NCBI GenBank assembly: GCA_036785705.1
Contig: JAWUZG010000353.1
Span: forward strand, 1,426,001-1,490,000
DNA: 64,000 nucleotides
Direction of reading: 5' to 3'
Origin: Acanthornis magna
Taxonomy: Eukaryota > Chordata > Aves > Passeriformes > Acanthizidae
In this document: one piece after another, positions 36,335 through 48,040 of the stretch
Numbering within the stretch: the first letter of the stretch is position 1
Layout: each line of letters begins with the position of its first letter
The notes under the pieces: model-generated
Database searches by the model: none
Told to the model about the DNA's origin: nothing
Seen by the model: only the letters and a program-made list of their open reading frames with translations
Made by a program: the position numbers and the translations under genes

Positions 36335-37915
36335 ACTGTGTTTGAAAAGATCTGGGATCGTGTTTGAAAGGATCTGGATTCATGTTTTAAAGGATCTGGG
36401 ATCATGTTTGAAAGGATCTGGGATTGTGTTCGAAAGGATCTGGGATTGTGTTCGAAAGGATCTGGGATTGTGTTTGAAAGGATCTGAGATTGTGTTTGAA
36501 AGGATCTGGAGTCACATTTAAAAGGACTCGGGTTTGTGTCTAAAAGGATCTGGAATCCTGGTGAAAAGGATCCGGATTTGTGTCCAAAAGCATCGAGGAT
36601 TCAGGACTTATGTTTAGAAGGATCCAAATTTGTGTTTAGAAGGATCTGGGATTGTGTTTAGAAGGATCCAAATTTGTGCCTAAAAGGATCTGGGATCACA
36701 TTTAAAAGGATTTGGGATTGTGTTTTAAAGGATCTGGGATTTGCGTTTCAAAGGATTCGGGATGGTGTTTAAAAGGATCCAGGGCCATGTTTAAAAGGAC
36801 CCGAATTTGTGTCTAAAAGGATCTGGAATCGCATTTAAAATCACATTATTCGGATTTGTGCTTAAAAGGATCCGGGATCCTGGTTAAAAGGATCCGGATT
36901 TGTGTCAGAAGGAATCTGGCATCACGTTTTAAAGGATCCAGGACTGTGCCTAAAAGGACCCAAATTTGTGTCTAAAAGGATCCTGGATTTGTGTTTAAAA
37001 GGATTTGGGATTGTGTTTCAAAGGATCCAGGGCCATGTTTAAAATGATCCAAATTTTTGTCTAAAAGGATCTGGGATCACATTTAAAAGGACCCAGATTT
37101 GTGTTTAAAAGTATCTGGGATTTGCGTTTAAAAGGCTCTAGGATTTGTGTTTAAAGGGATCCAGGGCCATGTTTAAAAGGATCCAAATTAGTGTCTAAGA
37201 GGATCTGGGATTGTGTTTAAAGAGATTCAGGATTTGTATCTAAAAGGATCGGATTTGTGCTTAGAAGGATCCAGGGTCATATTTAAAGGGATTCAGGATT
37301 TGTGTCTAAAAGGATCTGAGGTTGCGTTTAAAAGGATCTGGGATTGTGTCTAAAAGGATCCAGGATTTGTATTTAGAAGGATCTGGGATCATGTTTAAAG
37401 GGATCCAGGATTTGTGTTTAAAAGAACCTGGGATTGCGTTTAGAAGGATCCCGATCTGTGTTTAGAAGGATCTGGAATTTGTGTTTAGAAGAATCTGGGA
37501 TTGTGTTTAGAGGGATTCAGGATTTGTGTTTGGAAGGATCAAAATTCGTGTCTAAAAGGACCTGGGATCGTGTTTAAAGGGATCCAGGATTTGTATTTAA
37601 AGGGATTCAGGATTTATGTTTGGAAGGATCTGGGATCGTGTGTAAAGGGATCCAGGATTTGTGTTTAAAGGGATTCAGGATTTGTGTTTCAAAGGATCCG
37701 GGATTTGTGTTTGGAAGGATCTGGGATCGTGTGTAAAGGGATCCAGGATTTGTGTTTAAAGGGATCCAGGATTTGTATTTAAAGGGATCCAGGATTTGTG
37801 TTTAAAGGGATCCAGGATTTGTGTTTAAAGGGATCCAGGATTTGTGTTTAAAGAATCCGTGATTTGTGTTTAAAGGATCAGGATCTGTGTTTGGAAGGCT
37901 CTGGAACGGTGTCTC
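36335..37915. repeat. AAAGGATCTGGGATTGTGTTT minisatellite, 1.6 kb
   Basis: About 75 units of 20-22 bp run in one orientation, with higher-order similarity near the end (AAAGGGATCCAGGATTTGTG repeated from about 37640). 35735-36335 is unique sequence without a supported gene. Confidence 0.97.
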
Positions 37916-39010
37916 ACCGAGCCCGGCTCTGTTCCGGAGGCTCCGGGGTTGTTTTCCCCGGAGCCGTGGCGTTCCCCGCGGAATTCCGTGCCGGGGATGA
38001 TTGGTGCCCGCTCAGCGCCGGCTGAAGGCTCATCCATCTCCTCCTCCTCCGCACCGCAGCCGAGCGGCTCCGTCCCTTCCCGTTTATCCGCCTGGAACAG
38101 GTTGTTCCCGAGGTCCCAAAAACCCCAAAATTGATGTGCTGGAGCTCCAAACCCGCGGGATTTGTGCTCCGTAGGGCGAGGGATTCAACTGCGCACATTT
38201 CTCTACATCTCGGGGTTGGAGGATCCGGATTTTCCACCCTGGATATCCATACTTTCTGTCCGTATTCCCGACCCTTTTCCTGCCCCTGCTCTGGCTGGAA
38301 AAGCTGCCGTGAAAAGGGACAGAAATGGGATATTGGGAGGGTTTTGTGTCTGGACAGGGAAAACAGTCGCTCCATGGGGTTTGGGGGTGGCTGGAATGGG
38401 AATGAAACCATCCCCACCCTCCTGAAAGGGCATTCTGGCCCCACTATCCCATCCTGGAGAATCCCATTTTCTGGAATCGCAGCATCTTTCATTTTCAGCC
38501 GTTTTTTCCTCGGCAAAATTCCAATTTTTCCGTGGCTGAAGCAGCCATTGAGGCCCTGCCTGCAGGACCTTCGTGTGCAGTTCATCCCGAGGGCAGGAGG
38601 GTTCGGGAACAGCATCTCCAATGTTCCCAAGGGCCTGGAAAATCCCTGGGAATTCATTTATGGCTCTGTTCCCACATCCCAGCCTTCCCCGTGCTGAGCT
38701 GGAGGAGGACACAGACCATCCAGGAGGGAATATTTTCCCTTATCAACTCCCCAGGACACCTGGGAAGCTGCGAAGGCCGGGAAAAAGGGAAGACTGGGAG
38801 AGAGTTGGGATTTTCCGGATGCTTGGAGCAGCCGGGGGCTCTCCCTGGTTGGGCTGGGAGGTCACAGATGGAATTGGCTCTGATTCAGAAATAATCCTGA
38901 ATTTCTCCAGTGCTTCCATCTCATTCCGGGGATTTTCCATCCCAAAGGGTGCATCTCATGGAATCGTGGGATCCTGGAATGGTTTGGTTTGGGAGGGACC
39001 TTAAATCCGG
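37916..39010. other. Unique intronic segment, no supported gene
   Basis: This CpG-richer stretch (especially 37920-38110) is not repetitive. Open frames in it lack recognisable domains and convincing splice-site pairs. A short CR1-like end, in antisense orientation, lies at 38960-39008 (CCTGGAATGGTTTGGTTTGG, then AGGGACCTTAAATCC). Confidence 0.5.
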
Positions 39011-39150
39011 GAAGGGATTGATTGATCTGGGAAGGGATCGATCAGGGGAGGGATCGATATGGTAAGGGGTTGATCTGGGAAGGGATTGATCCCGAAGGGA
39101 TCGATCCCGAAGGGATTGCTCCGGGATGGGATCACTCTGGGATGGGATCA
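39010..39150. repeat. GGGAAGGGATTGATC short repeat
   Basis: Eight to ten units of GATCTGGGAAGGGATCGATC and GAAGGGATCGATCCC type. Confidence 0.88.
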
Positions 39151-39491
39151 CCCCGGGCAGCCCGGGCAGTGCTTTTGTGAATCGACCCAAACGATTCCCA
39201 GAACTGGGAATGGCCCTGCCTTGGCGCCTGGGGCAGAGCAGGGTCCGTGGGGGCTTTTCCCAGCTGGGATTTGGGAAAAATGTATAAAAGAACAAAAAAA
39301 CCCCAAAAGCCCACCGGAGACCCCCGCGAGGAGGGAAGGCGCTGTTCTTGCTCCGCTGCTCCTGGGGCGGGGCCGATCCATCAATCCCAGGGTTCCTGTG
39401 GGAATCGGGCAGCGCCATTTATTGGGAACGTTTGGATGGATGAGCTCGTTAGCGGCAGCGTTAATTGGATCAGGATTGAGCGGCTCTTCCC

Positions 39492-39501
39492 TGACTCAGC
39501 A
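39492..39501. promoter_or_regulatory. NF-E2/MARE-type site TGACTCAGCA
   Basis: The reverse of TGCTGAGTCA, the NF-E2/half-MARE consensus, in a short unique stretch that also holds AGCGTTAATTGGATC. Regulatory use is unproven. Confidence 0.3.
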
Positions 39502-39589
39502 TCCTGAGCCGGACAAGGATTTTATCGGGAATTTTCTCTGCATGAGTTCCGGGCTTTGTGCTGGGGGGGCCTCAGGCACCTTCGTGATC

Positions 39590-40412
39590 CCTTCTGATCC
39601 CTTCCCAATCCATTCCCGATCCCTTCCCAATCCTTTCCCGATCCCTTCCCAATCCCTTCCCCAATCCTTTCCCGATCCCTTCCCAATCCTTTCCCGATCC
39701 CTTCCTGATCCCTTCCCAATCCCTTCCCAATCCATTCCCGATCCCTTCCCAATCCATTCCCAATCCCTTCCCAATCCTTTCCCGATCCCTTCCTGATCCC
39801 TTCCCAATCCCTTCCTGATCCCTTTCCAATCCCTTCCCCAATCCCTTCCCGATCCCTTCCTGATCCCTTCCCGATCCCTTCCCGATCCCTTCCCCAATCC
39901 CTTCCCCATCCCTTCCCGATCCCTTCCCGATCCCTTCCCGATCCCTTCCCCAATCCCTTCCCAATCCCTTCCCGATCCCTTCCCGATCCCTTCCCGATCC
40001 CTTCCCCAATCCCTTCCCGATCCCTTCCCGATCCCTTCCCAATCCCTTCCCGATCCCTTCCCGATCCCTTCCCAATCCTTCCCCAATCCCTTCCCGATCC
40101 CTTCCCGATCCCTTCCCCAATCCCTTCCCAATCCCTTCCCGATCCCTTCCCGATCCCTTCCCAATCCTTCCCCAATCCCTTCCCGATCCCTTCCCGATCC
40201 CTTCCCCAATCCCTTCCCAATCCCTTCCTGATCCCTTCCCGATCCCTTCCCAGTCCCTTCCCCAATCCCTTCCCCAATCCCTTCCTGATCCCTTCCCGAT
40301 CCCTTCCCAGTCCCTTCCCCAATCCCTTCCCCAATCCCTTCCCGATCCCTTCCCAATCCCTTCCCGATCCCTTCCCGATCCCTTCCCGATCCCTTCCCAA
40401 TCCGTCTCGATC
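39590..40412. repeat. 10-11-bp minisatellite, CCCTTCCCGATCCCTTCCCAAT
   Basis: About 78 units over 820 bp. The minus strand is GGGAAGGGATCGGGAAGGGA-like throughout, so it is G-quadruplex-capable; the plus strand is i-motif-capable. Glycine-rich minus-strand frames of more than 300 codons through it are artefacts. Confidence 0.97.
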
Positions 40413-41320
40413 CCCTCTCCGGGACGGAGGAGGACACGTGGAGGGAGACACGGCCACCGCTGCCGTTCAAAGGGGGAATTTCGGGCAAAATTCCCGGAGA
40501 AAACAGAATTCCGATGGTTCATTCCCTGCTCCCCTCATGATTTCGAGCTCGCCGCGCACTCGGGGTGGCTCCGGGATCAGATCCTGGCTCAGGTGGACTT
40601 TCCCCTCTTTGTTTGGCCGCCGGAATTCCCTTTGGGAGCCAATTTCTGATGTATGGATGCGGCCGAGCCCTGGGGGAAGGGAATGTTCCGGACGGTGCCA
40701 GGAGTTCCATTCCCAATGCGCACTGCGGCTGCCGCAGCCCTCGGGAATGCCAAAATTCCTCTTCCCACCCTGTCCGTGGGCTTGGCTGCCCCACCAGGGC
40801 GATTTTTGGGTGAAGAAAAGCTGGATTTCTCTCCGGCTTCCCGATTTTCCCGGAGACCTGGATTTCCGGCCGCGTTCCTGGGAAATCCTCTGGGAATTCA
40901 GAGTGAATTGTGGGGTTCGGAAGGCGAGGGTACACATTTTGGGGTCCGGGGGAGCTGAGCGTTCCCTCTGGTTGGGAATTCCAGTCAGAATCTGCCATTT
41001 TTCTCCCCAGTTAGTGCCAGCTTTTCCCGGGAATTATCCGGACCACGAGCTGAGCTCTTTTTTGGGATTTCCCCCCTGGAAATGGGGATTTTCCCAATCT
41101 CTTCCTTCAGGTCTTGGCTGGAGGAGCTTCCCGGCCCAAAAGGAGGGAGTGAGACAAAATCCAGGCACAGCCGAAGGGAGAAAACCCAGTGGGGATCGAA
41201 TCCTGGTTTTCCGGGAAGAGCTGCGGGATTGGGGATTCCAGAGGAAGCTTTGTAGAGACAGAAATTCACCCCTGAAATAGATTTTAGGAATTTCTTGGCG
41301 CCCTGCTCTGACCCATTCGG
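40412..41320. other. Unique intronic segment, no supported gene
   Basis: About 900 bp without tandem repeats. I see no exon with matching splice sites and no recognisable domain on either strand. Confidence 0.5.
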
Positions 41321-41324
41321 ATTT

Positions 41325-41665
41325 GAATCCTCGGTCTCAGCTCCGAGTGGGAAAAATTGGAATTTTTTTGTGTTCGAACCCCAATCCTCAGTCTCTGCTC
41401 CAAGTGGGGAAGAATTGGAATTTTTTTGCATTTGAACCCCAATTTTTGGTCTCTGCTCCGAGTGGGAAAGGATTGGAATTTCTTCGGGTTAAACCCCAAT
41501 CCTCAGTTTCTGCCCTGAGTGGGAAAAATCGGAATTTTTTCATGTTTGAACTCCAATCCTTGGTCTCTGCTCCGAGTGGGAAAAATTGGCATTTTTTCAC
41601 ATTTAAACCCCAATCCTCAGTCTCTGTTCCAAGTAGGAAGTTGGAATTTTTTCCTCCTAAAAAGA
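41325..41665. repeat. 57-bp tandem repeat, six copies
   Basis: Copies near 41334, 41391, 41449, 41506, 41561 and 41620 share TCTCTGCTCCGAGTGGGAAA, GGAATTTTTT and AACCCCAATCCTCAG. The 57-bp period is a multiple of three, so frames stay open. Confidence 0.96.
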
Positions 41666-42299
41666 GCCCAAACCCCCTGCGATTCCTTTTTTCCCTTGGG
41701 GTTTTAACTGAGGCCGGAGAACAAAAATGTTCCCAAAAGGGAATTTCTCCCTCCTGCTGTGGGGTCCGGAGCCGTGACCCAAAACTGCCCCGAAATCCAC
41801 TCCGTTTATTGGGAATTTTGATGGATGTGGGGATTTGCGGGTGGGGATTTGCTCCTGTCACCTCCTTAATTAATGAATGAATTCATTAATTCATTAATTT
41901 CTTTCCCTAATTCCACCTGGCCTGGAATGAGCTGCTCTGGGCGGTGCTGCTCGTTAGTGGGGATTAATTAGCAGCCCCTGATGAGTTGGGATTGGGGTTT
42001 TGCTGAGCTCCAGGAGGAATTTTGGGATGTGCAGGTCAGCGGTCAGAGCGAATATCCCAGGAATGAATCCCCTCTCTCCCAAATCCCGGTGTTTCGGAGC
42101 AGGATTTTGGGATGCGAGCCGGTTGCCATGGGAACCGTTCCCCTTCCTGTGAGTGGGGAGACTCCAAAATCGCCGCGGGAGAAAACCTCGGGGGGAAAAC
42201 TGAGCCGAGCTTTGCTCTCCCCCCGTGGAAAAGTTGGATACGATTCCAGGCGGGAATTCCTGGAGGGGGAATAGGAGACCGATGGGAAAGGGCAGCGAT

Positions 42300-42690
42300 G
42301 ACCCCAAACCTCCTGGTTCGGGCCCTTGGCTCCTCCCGGATCCTAATTCCTGGATTCCATGGGGTGGGTGATCCTCCATGGGAATTCCAGCCTGGAATCC
42401 TCAGTGTCCAACCGCCCCACCCCAGAGCCGATATTTGCTCCCGCTTTTCCCGTTTTCCCGCTTTTCCCGTTTTCCCGCTTTTCCCATTTTCCCTCTTTTC
42501 CCTGGCGGAATTCTGCCTCCTGGCTCCTCCCGGATCCCGATTCCCAGCCAGGATTCCATGGGGTGGGTGATAAGGAATTCCAGCCTGGAATCCCCAGTGT
42601 CCAACCCACCCACCCAGGAGCCGATATTTGCTCCCGCTTTTCCCATTTTCCCGCTTTTCCCAGGCAGAATTCAGCCTCCTGGCTCCCCCC
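42300..42690. repeat. Tandem duplication of about 190 bp
   Basis: CTCCTCCCGGATCC, ATTCCATGGGGTGGGTGAT, CCAGCCTGGAATCC, CAGTGTCCAACC, GAGCCGATATTTGCTCCCGC and TTTTCCC runs occur in the same order twice (42330-42510 and 42515-42680). Confidence 0.9.
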
Positions 42691-42881
42691 GCTCTCCTTC
42701 CCCACTCCCCAAAGTCTTTTCCCAAAGGTCAGGGTGAGCCCTTCGGAGCCGATCCGCAGCTCCCCGGGGAGCGGACGGCAGAATTTTGGGATCTCTGAGG
42801 TTCCCAGAGCAGCTCCGGGTGTCCCTGTTGGAGCAGGACACGGACACGGGGCTGGGACAATCCTCTCCTTCCTCCTTCCAG

Positions 42882-42956
42882 TTCTTCTGGGTGCTGCTGC
42901 TGATCTTCCTCACCGAGCTGCTGCTCATCTTCATCGAGATCATCTTCGAGAACAAG
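42882..42956 (+). CDS. TSPAN15-like tetraspanin, exon 3 (residues 92-116)
   Basis: The 25-codon exon encodes transmembrane segment 3 (FFWVLLLIFLTELLLIFIEI) and the first residues after it (IFENK). The acceptor is preceded by a good polypyrimidine tract (TCCTTCCTCCTTCCAG) and the donor is GTGGGT, phase 0 at both ends. Length and the central glutamate (TEL) align without gaps to TSPAN15, whose TM3 carries a MELIGG motif. Here the two glycines are replaced by leucine and isoleucine, and a second glutamate (IEII) has appeared. Sequence alone cannot say whether this alters ADAM10 binding. A 21-bp minisatellite starts about 30 bp after the donor. Confidence 0.85.
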
Positions 42957-42984
42957 GTGGGTGCTGACCCCGGGCGCCCGTCAT

Positions 42985-43368
42985 TCCCGAAAATGGAGTG
43001 GTTATCCCCGAAAATGGAGTGGTTATCCCCGAAAATGGAGTGGTTATCCCCGAAAATGGAGTTATCCCTGAAAATGGAATTGTTTCTCCCGAAAATGGGG
43101 TTTTTATCCCTGAAAATGGAGTGGTTGTCCCTGAAAATTGAGTCATTATTCCTGAAAATGGGCTTGTTATCCCCGAAAATGGAGTTACTATCCCCAAAAA
43201 TAGAGTGGTTATCCCTGAAAATGGAGTGGTTATTCCCAAAAATGGAGTGGTTGTCCTTGAAAATTGAGTTATTATCCCTGAATATGGGCTCGTTATCCCC
43301 GAAAATGGAGTGGTTATCCCCAAAAATGGGGTCGTTATCCCCAAAAATGGAGTGGTTATCCCCCACCC
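42985..43368. repeat. 21-bp minisatellite, GTTATCCCCGAAAATGGAGTG
   Basis: About 18 units. The period is a multiple of three and continues an open frame out of exon 3, but the exon ends at a consensus donor. Confidence 0.96.
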
Positions 43369-43664
43369 TGGAATTCTCTCTCCTGGGGCTCGTTCCCGGG
43401 AAAACCCGTGGGGTTTTTAATCAGGGACTCATTAAATCTGATCCCGTTAATTGCTGCCTCCCAGGGCAGGGACAGGTCGGGATGGGAAAGGTTTCCCTTT
43501 CCCGGCCCCTCCCGTTCCGATCCCATCTCCCCCAAAACCCACGGAACGATAGATCCGCGATCGATCCCTGCCGGCTCCCTCGGGAATCCCTCGGGAATGG
43601 CGATCCCAGCCTGGAAATCCATTCCCCGATGGACACAGAGCTCGCGGCTTCCGAGCCATCCCGG

Positions 43665-44010
43665 AATCCTGGAACGGGGTGGGCAGGGACCTCAAATCCC
43701 ACCCAGGGACACCTCCAGGGCCTGTCCAGTCTGGCCTGGGACACTCCCAGGGATCCAGGGATTCTCTGGGAATTCCATCCCAGCCCTCCCCACCCTCATT
43801 CCTTCCCCAATCCCATTGCAATCTCCCCTTTCCCATGGGAAGCCATTCCCTGTGTCCTGTCCCTCCATCCCTTGTCCCCAGTCCCCTCAGCTCTGCTGGA
43901 GCCCTTCAGGCACAGCAAGGGCTCTGAGCTCTCCCTGGAATTTCCCTTCTCCTGGTGAGCATTCCCAGCTCTCCAGCCTGGCTCCGGAGGGGCTGCAGCC
44001 CTGGGATCAG
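43665..44010 (-). mobile_element. CR1 LINE 3' end, antisense
   Basis: Reverse complement of the CR1 wording at 18070-18478, including CCATGGGAAGCCATTCCCTG and GGCACAGCAAGGGCTCTGAG. It is near-identical to that copy over about 180 bp. Confidence 0.85.
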
Positions 44011-44479
44011 CCTGGGACAGGGCTGGATTTGGGATTTCCGACCCCAAAAGGGAAGAGGACACCACCCTGGCAGGGAAGAATTCCTTCCCAAATCCCATTA
44101 AAATCTGCCCTCTCCCAGCGGGAGGCCATTTCCTGTGTCCTGTCCCGCGCTGGATTTGGGATTTCTGACCCCAAAAGGGACAGGGACACCGCGGGAGGGC
44201 TTTGCCGTTCCCCCCTGCGGCTTCCCAGGCCCCCGACCGCTCTGATCCTGGGAAATCGCTGCCCTTCCCATCCGAGCAAATCCGCTCTGTTTGGCCCTTC
44301 CCGCACCGATCCCTCGGTGCCGCCCCTTCCAGGCTGGGATTTTTGGGGAAAATTCGGCGTTAAATCCTTGGCTTTGATCCCCGAGGATGCTCTGGCCCCG
44401 TCCCATGCTCCAGGAACCTCCGGAGAAATTTGGGATCGGATCCTCGTGTGGAGCTCCGGCGTGGAACCGTCCCTTAATT

Positions 44480-44895
44480 CGAATTTAATGGGGTTGATAC
44501 CAAAACTTCATTTAACGGGGCGATACCAAACCTGATTTAAAATTTAACGAGGCGATATCAGAACCTGATGTAAATTTATTGGGTTGATATAAAAACCTAA
44601 TTGAAATTTATTGGGTTGATATCAGAACCTAATTTAAATTTATTGGGTTGATATCAGAACCTAATTTAAATTTATTGGGTTGATATCAAAACCTGATTTA
44701 AACTCATCAGGGCCATATCAAAACCTGATTTAAAATTTAACGGGGCCCTATCAAAACCTAATTTAAATTTAACGGGGCGATATCAAAAGCTGATTTAAAT
44801 TTAACGGGGCCATATCTAAACCTGATTTAAAATTTAACGGCGCGATATCAAAACCGGATTTAAATTTAACGAGGCAATATCAGAACCTAATTAAA
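44480..44895. repeat. About 32-bp AT-rich minisatellite
   Basis: Twelve to thirteen units contain CCTAATTTAAATTTATTGGG, or AACGGGG in place of ATTGGG, and TTGATATCAAAA. Confidence 0.96.
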
Positions 44896-45084
44896 ACCCC
44901 AAACAAGGAGGGAGGAGGGAGCAGCGGCAAATCCGACAGGCGATGAACCCACCCGGCCTGGAGTTGTCGGGAGGCACAAAATCCGCCCCCGAAACAGCGG
45001 CTGTTGATTAAATTCCCTAAAACCAGATTTAATTGGATTTGATATCAAATCAGCCGCGACGAGGAATTAATTCAAATCAGCTCC

Positions 45085-45115
45085 GTTGATATGCAAATGA
45101 GGCCGGGGTGATTAA
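45085..45115. promoter_or_regulatory. Octamer motif ATGCAAAT in unique sequence
   Basis: ATGCAAATGAG at 45091-45101 is followed by GGTGATTAATG. The same 11-mer occurs at 55451 and 60152. It is the POU-factor octamer; use is unproven. Confidence 0.3.
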
Positions 45116-45469
45116 TGGGGGGAGGGAGGGGGCGCTGAGCAGTTCAGCTCCTCCTGAAAATCAGGATTTCATTGCAGAGCGATCCCGGGATCAGCCTTTT
45201 TTGGGGAAAAAAACGCAGGAAATGGTCAAACCCAGAGCGGTGCGGGTTCGGTGAGGAGCGAAGTGGGAATGAGAATATTCCCGGAGCTGGCTGAGGTTCC
45301 CAGGAATCATCCCTGGCACATTTCCTGCCGTTCTGAGTTCTTCTTCCCCCATTCCCGCTCTGCCCAACCTTTCATTTTCCTGTCACAGGCAATTGTGAAA
45401 AGAGACATTTTCCCCTTCCCTCCTTTCTTCCTCCTGCTTCGAACTCAGGGGAAAAAAGTTCTTTATCAG

Positions 45470-45885
45470 CTCCACCTTTTTTCTTTTTTTTCATATTTTA
45501 TTTCACTTTACTTTCTTGTTCGAATTTTATTTTTAATTTCTTATTTTATTTTTATTTTTATTTTGTTTTTAATTTCTTATTTTATTTAAATTATTTTCAT
45601 TTTTTATTTTATTTTTTATTTCTTATTTCATTTTAATTCTTTAAATTTTTATTTTGTTTTTAATTTCTTCTTTTATTTTAATACTTTTAATTTTTAATTT
45701 AATTTTTGACTTCTTATTTCATTTTAATTCTTTTGATTTTTTATTTTATTTTTAATTTCTCATCTTATTTTAGTTTATATTTTTGTTTGGTTTTATTTTT
45801 TTTATCTTATTATTTTTTTATTTTATATTTTATTTTACTATTTTAAAATAGATTTGAATTTTTTAATTTAAATTTTTTCCCCCCT
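45470..45885. repeat. T-rich (TTATTTTATTTT) tract
   Basis: About 400 bp of TTTTTATTTTA and TTTTTAATTTC steps on the plus strand. Confidence 0.95.
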
Positions 45886-46059
45886 TCACTAACATTCCCG
45901 CCTCGTGGATTTTTTGGGAGTTGAGCAGAGAATCTGCTCTGGGCTCCTCCTTGGACACTCTGAGCCTCCGAGAACCTTCCCAGGCACCCCCAAAATCCAT
46001 TTTTGACCCAATTAATGCTTAATTAATGTCCCGGAGTGTCCCCAGAGGAGCAGCAGGGA

Positions 46060-46600
46060 CAGCCCCATCCCATCCCATGGATCCCATCCATCCCATCCCA
46101 TCCCATGGATCCCATCAATCCCATGGATCCCATCCCATGGATCCCATCAATCCCATCCCATCCCATGGATCCCATCAATCCCATGGATCCCATCCCATGG
46201 ATCCCATCCCATCCCATGGATCCCATCCCATGGATCCCATCAATCCCATCCCATCCCATGGATCCCATCCCATGGATCCCATCAATCCCATCCCATCCCA
46301 TGGATCCCATCCCATGCCATCCCATCCCATCCCATCCCATGGATCCCATCCCATCCCATGGATCCCATCCCATGGATCCCATCCCATGGATCCCATCCCA
46401 TGGATCCCATCCCATCCCATGGATCCCATCCCATGGATCCCATCCCATCCCATCCCATCCCATCCCATCAATCCCATCCCATCCCATGGATCCCATCCCA
46501 TCCCATCCCATCCCATCCCATGGATCCCATCCCATGGATCCCATAAATCCCATCCCATCCCATGGATCCCATCAATCCCATCCCATGCCATCTCCATGGT
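46060..46600. repeat. (CCCAT)n array with GGATCC and ATCAATCCC punctuation
   Basis: 540 bp of CCCATCCCATGGATCCCATC steps, the largest member of the ATGGG/GGATCC family. Open on both strands; not coding. Confidence 0.97.
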
Positions 46601-46689
46601 TCCCTGATGAAATTCCCGAGGGAGTTTTTGGGATTGGGAACGCTCCAGGGCTCTGCAAGGCCTCTGCCCCCACACGTGGAACATTTATC

Positions 46690-46828
46690 TGTGGATTTTC
46701 CCCTCCCGCGGATTTTCCCCTCCCGCGGATTTTCCCCTCCCGCGGATTTTCCCCTCCCGCGGATTTTCCCCTCCCGCGGATTTTCCCCTCCCGCGGATTT
46801 TCCCCTCCTGTGGATTTTCCCCTCCCCT
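46690..46828. repeat. 18-bp minisatellite, TCCCCTCCCGCGGATTTT
   Basis: Seven to eight near-identical units. Confidence 0.97.
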
Positions 46829-47079
46829 GGACCCTCTGCCGGGGTCCAAATCCCGATTTTCCGCGGGGTTGAAGAGCTTTGAGATGAAACCCAACGGAAA
46901 AGGGAAAGTCAGGAGGCGCTGGGGTGCGCCGGCAACAGAGAGAGCTCCCCGTCCAGGCAGCCCCAAAACCGTGGATTTCACCCCAAAAATCCGCCCGGCG
47001 CGGGGTGGAATTCCTCCCCCGGGGACGGCCGTGGAACACACGGAATTCTGAGCGGCGGATTTGGGTTTTCCACCCACAG

Positions 47080-47175
47080 ATGAACGAGGTTTTCCACTCC
47101 AACATCCAGGAGGGCATCCGGCACTACTACGACGACCTGGACTTCAAGAACATCCTGGACTTCGTGCAGGAGAAG
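47080..47175 (+). CDS. TSPAN15-like tetraspanin, exon 4 (residues 117-148)
   Basis: The 32-codon exon opens the large extracellular loop: MNEVFHSNIQEGIRHYYDDL, then DFKNILDFVQEK. The YYDDLDFKNI-DFVQ stretch is the TSPAN15 hallmark. Other TspanC8 members have YRDD(L/I)DLQN at this place. Acceptor CCCACAG and donor GTTTGG, phase 0 at both ends. Only one residue differs from human between HYYDD and FVQ (L for M). A TSPAN15 glycosylation site recalled for the end of human TM3 (FRNQT) is replaced by FENKM at the exon 3/4 junction, so that site is lost. Confidence 0.92.
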
Positions 47176-47509
47176 GTTTGGCTGGGAACGCCCGCGAGCT
47201 TTCCAAGGAATCCCCAGTCCTGTGCCGTTTTCCCGTGGTTTTAGGGTTTATTCCCACACCGTTCCCATCCCTGGGGTGTTTTCCGTGGGTATCTTCAGCC
47301 GTTTTGGTTGCAGTGGGATTTTTTTTGATTTTTGGGATTTTTTTGGGATTTATCCTGACATTCGCGTGCCCTGCGCCGTGCTTGGATCACGCCGGGATAT
47401 TCCCATTTCCATGGAAATTTCCCCATTTTTGGTGGGAAATCGCTGCCTGGAAGGTTTTTCTCTCTTCCCAACCTGCCCAGAGAGGGAGGGAGGAGGGAAA
47501 TTAAAAAAT

Positions 47510-47945
47510 TACAAAGTTTAAATAAATAAATAGATTTAAATAAAATTAATTTAAAATAAATAATTTAAATTTTATAATTTAATTTTAATTTCAATTTCAA
47601 TTTTAAATTTCAATTTTGAGTTTCAATTTCAATTTTAATTTAAATTTAAATTTTAATGTTAATCCTAATTTTAAATTCTAAATATTAAATTTTACATATA
47701 AAACTAAATTTTAAATTAAATTTTTTATTTTCATTTCAATTTTAATGCTAATCTTAATTTTAAATTTTAAATATTAAATTAAATTTCACATTTAAAACTA
47801 AATTTAAAATTAAACTTTTAATTTCTATTTTAATGCTAATCTTAATTTTAAATTTTAAATTAAATTTTACATTTGAAATCAAATTTTAAATTAAATTTTT
47901 TTATTTTAAATTTTAATTTTAAATACCTAAATAAATAAATAGAGC
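47510..47945. repeat. AT-rich (AATTTTAAATTT) tract
   Basis: About 430 bp almost without G or C. The segment TTAATGCTAATCTTAATTTT recurs three times about 90 bp apart. Confidence 0.95.
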
Positions 47946-47949
47946 TTCT

Positions 47950-48040
47950 CCAGGGCTCCTACAAGCCCTTGGATAAATCCCTCCAAGATCATCCGATCCA
48001 ACCGTTCCCTAAAACACATCCCATGGGTTTGGGAATTCGA
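47950..48040 (-). mobile_element. CR1-like 3'-region fragment, antisense
   Basis: CAAGATCATCCGATCCAACC followed by GTTCCCTAAAACACATCCCA resembles the avian CR1 step 'agatcatcgagtccaacc'. A second copy lies at 48388-48480 (GTTGAGGTTGGAAAAGCTCT, GAGGCCATCCGATCCAAC). The two copies and their flanks make a diverged repeat about 435 bp apart. Confidence 0.6.

Noticed and set aside
39496..40522. Minus-strand open frames of more than 300 codons rich in G, R, D, E and I
   Set aside because: They lie entirely in a 10-11-bp minisatellite; all three minus frames are open together, which marks a repeat artefact.
42786..43958. 390-codon open frame running through exon 3 into the next intron
   Set aside because: Exon 3 ends at a consensus donor (GTGGGT) in the expected place; the continuation is a 21-bp minisatellite and an antisense CR1.
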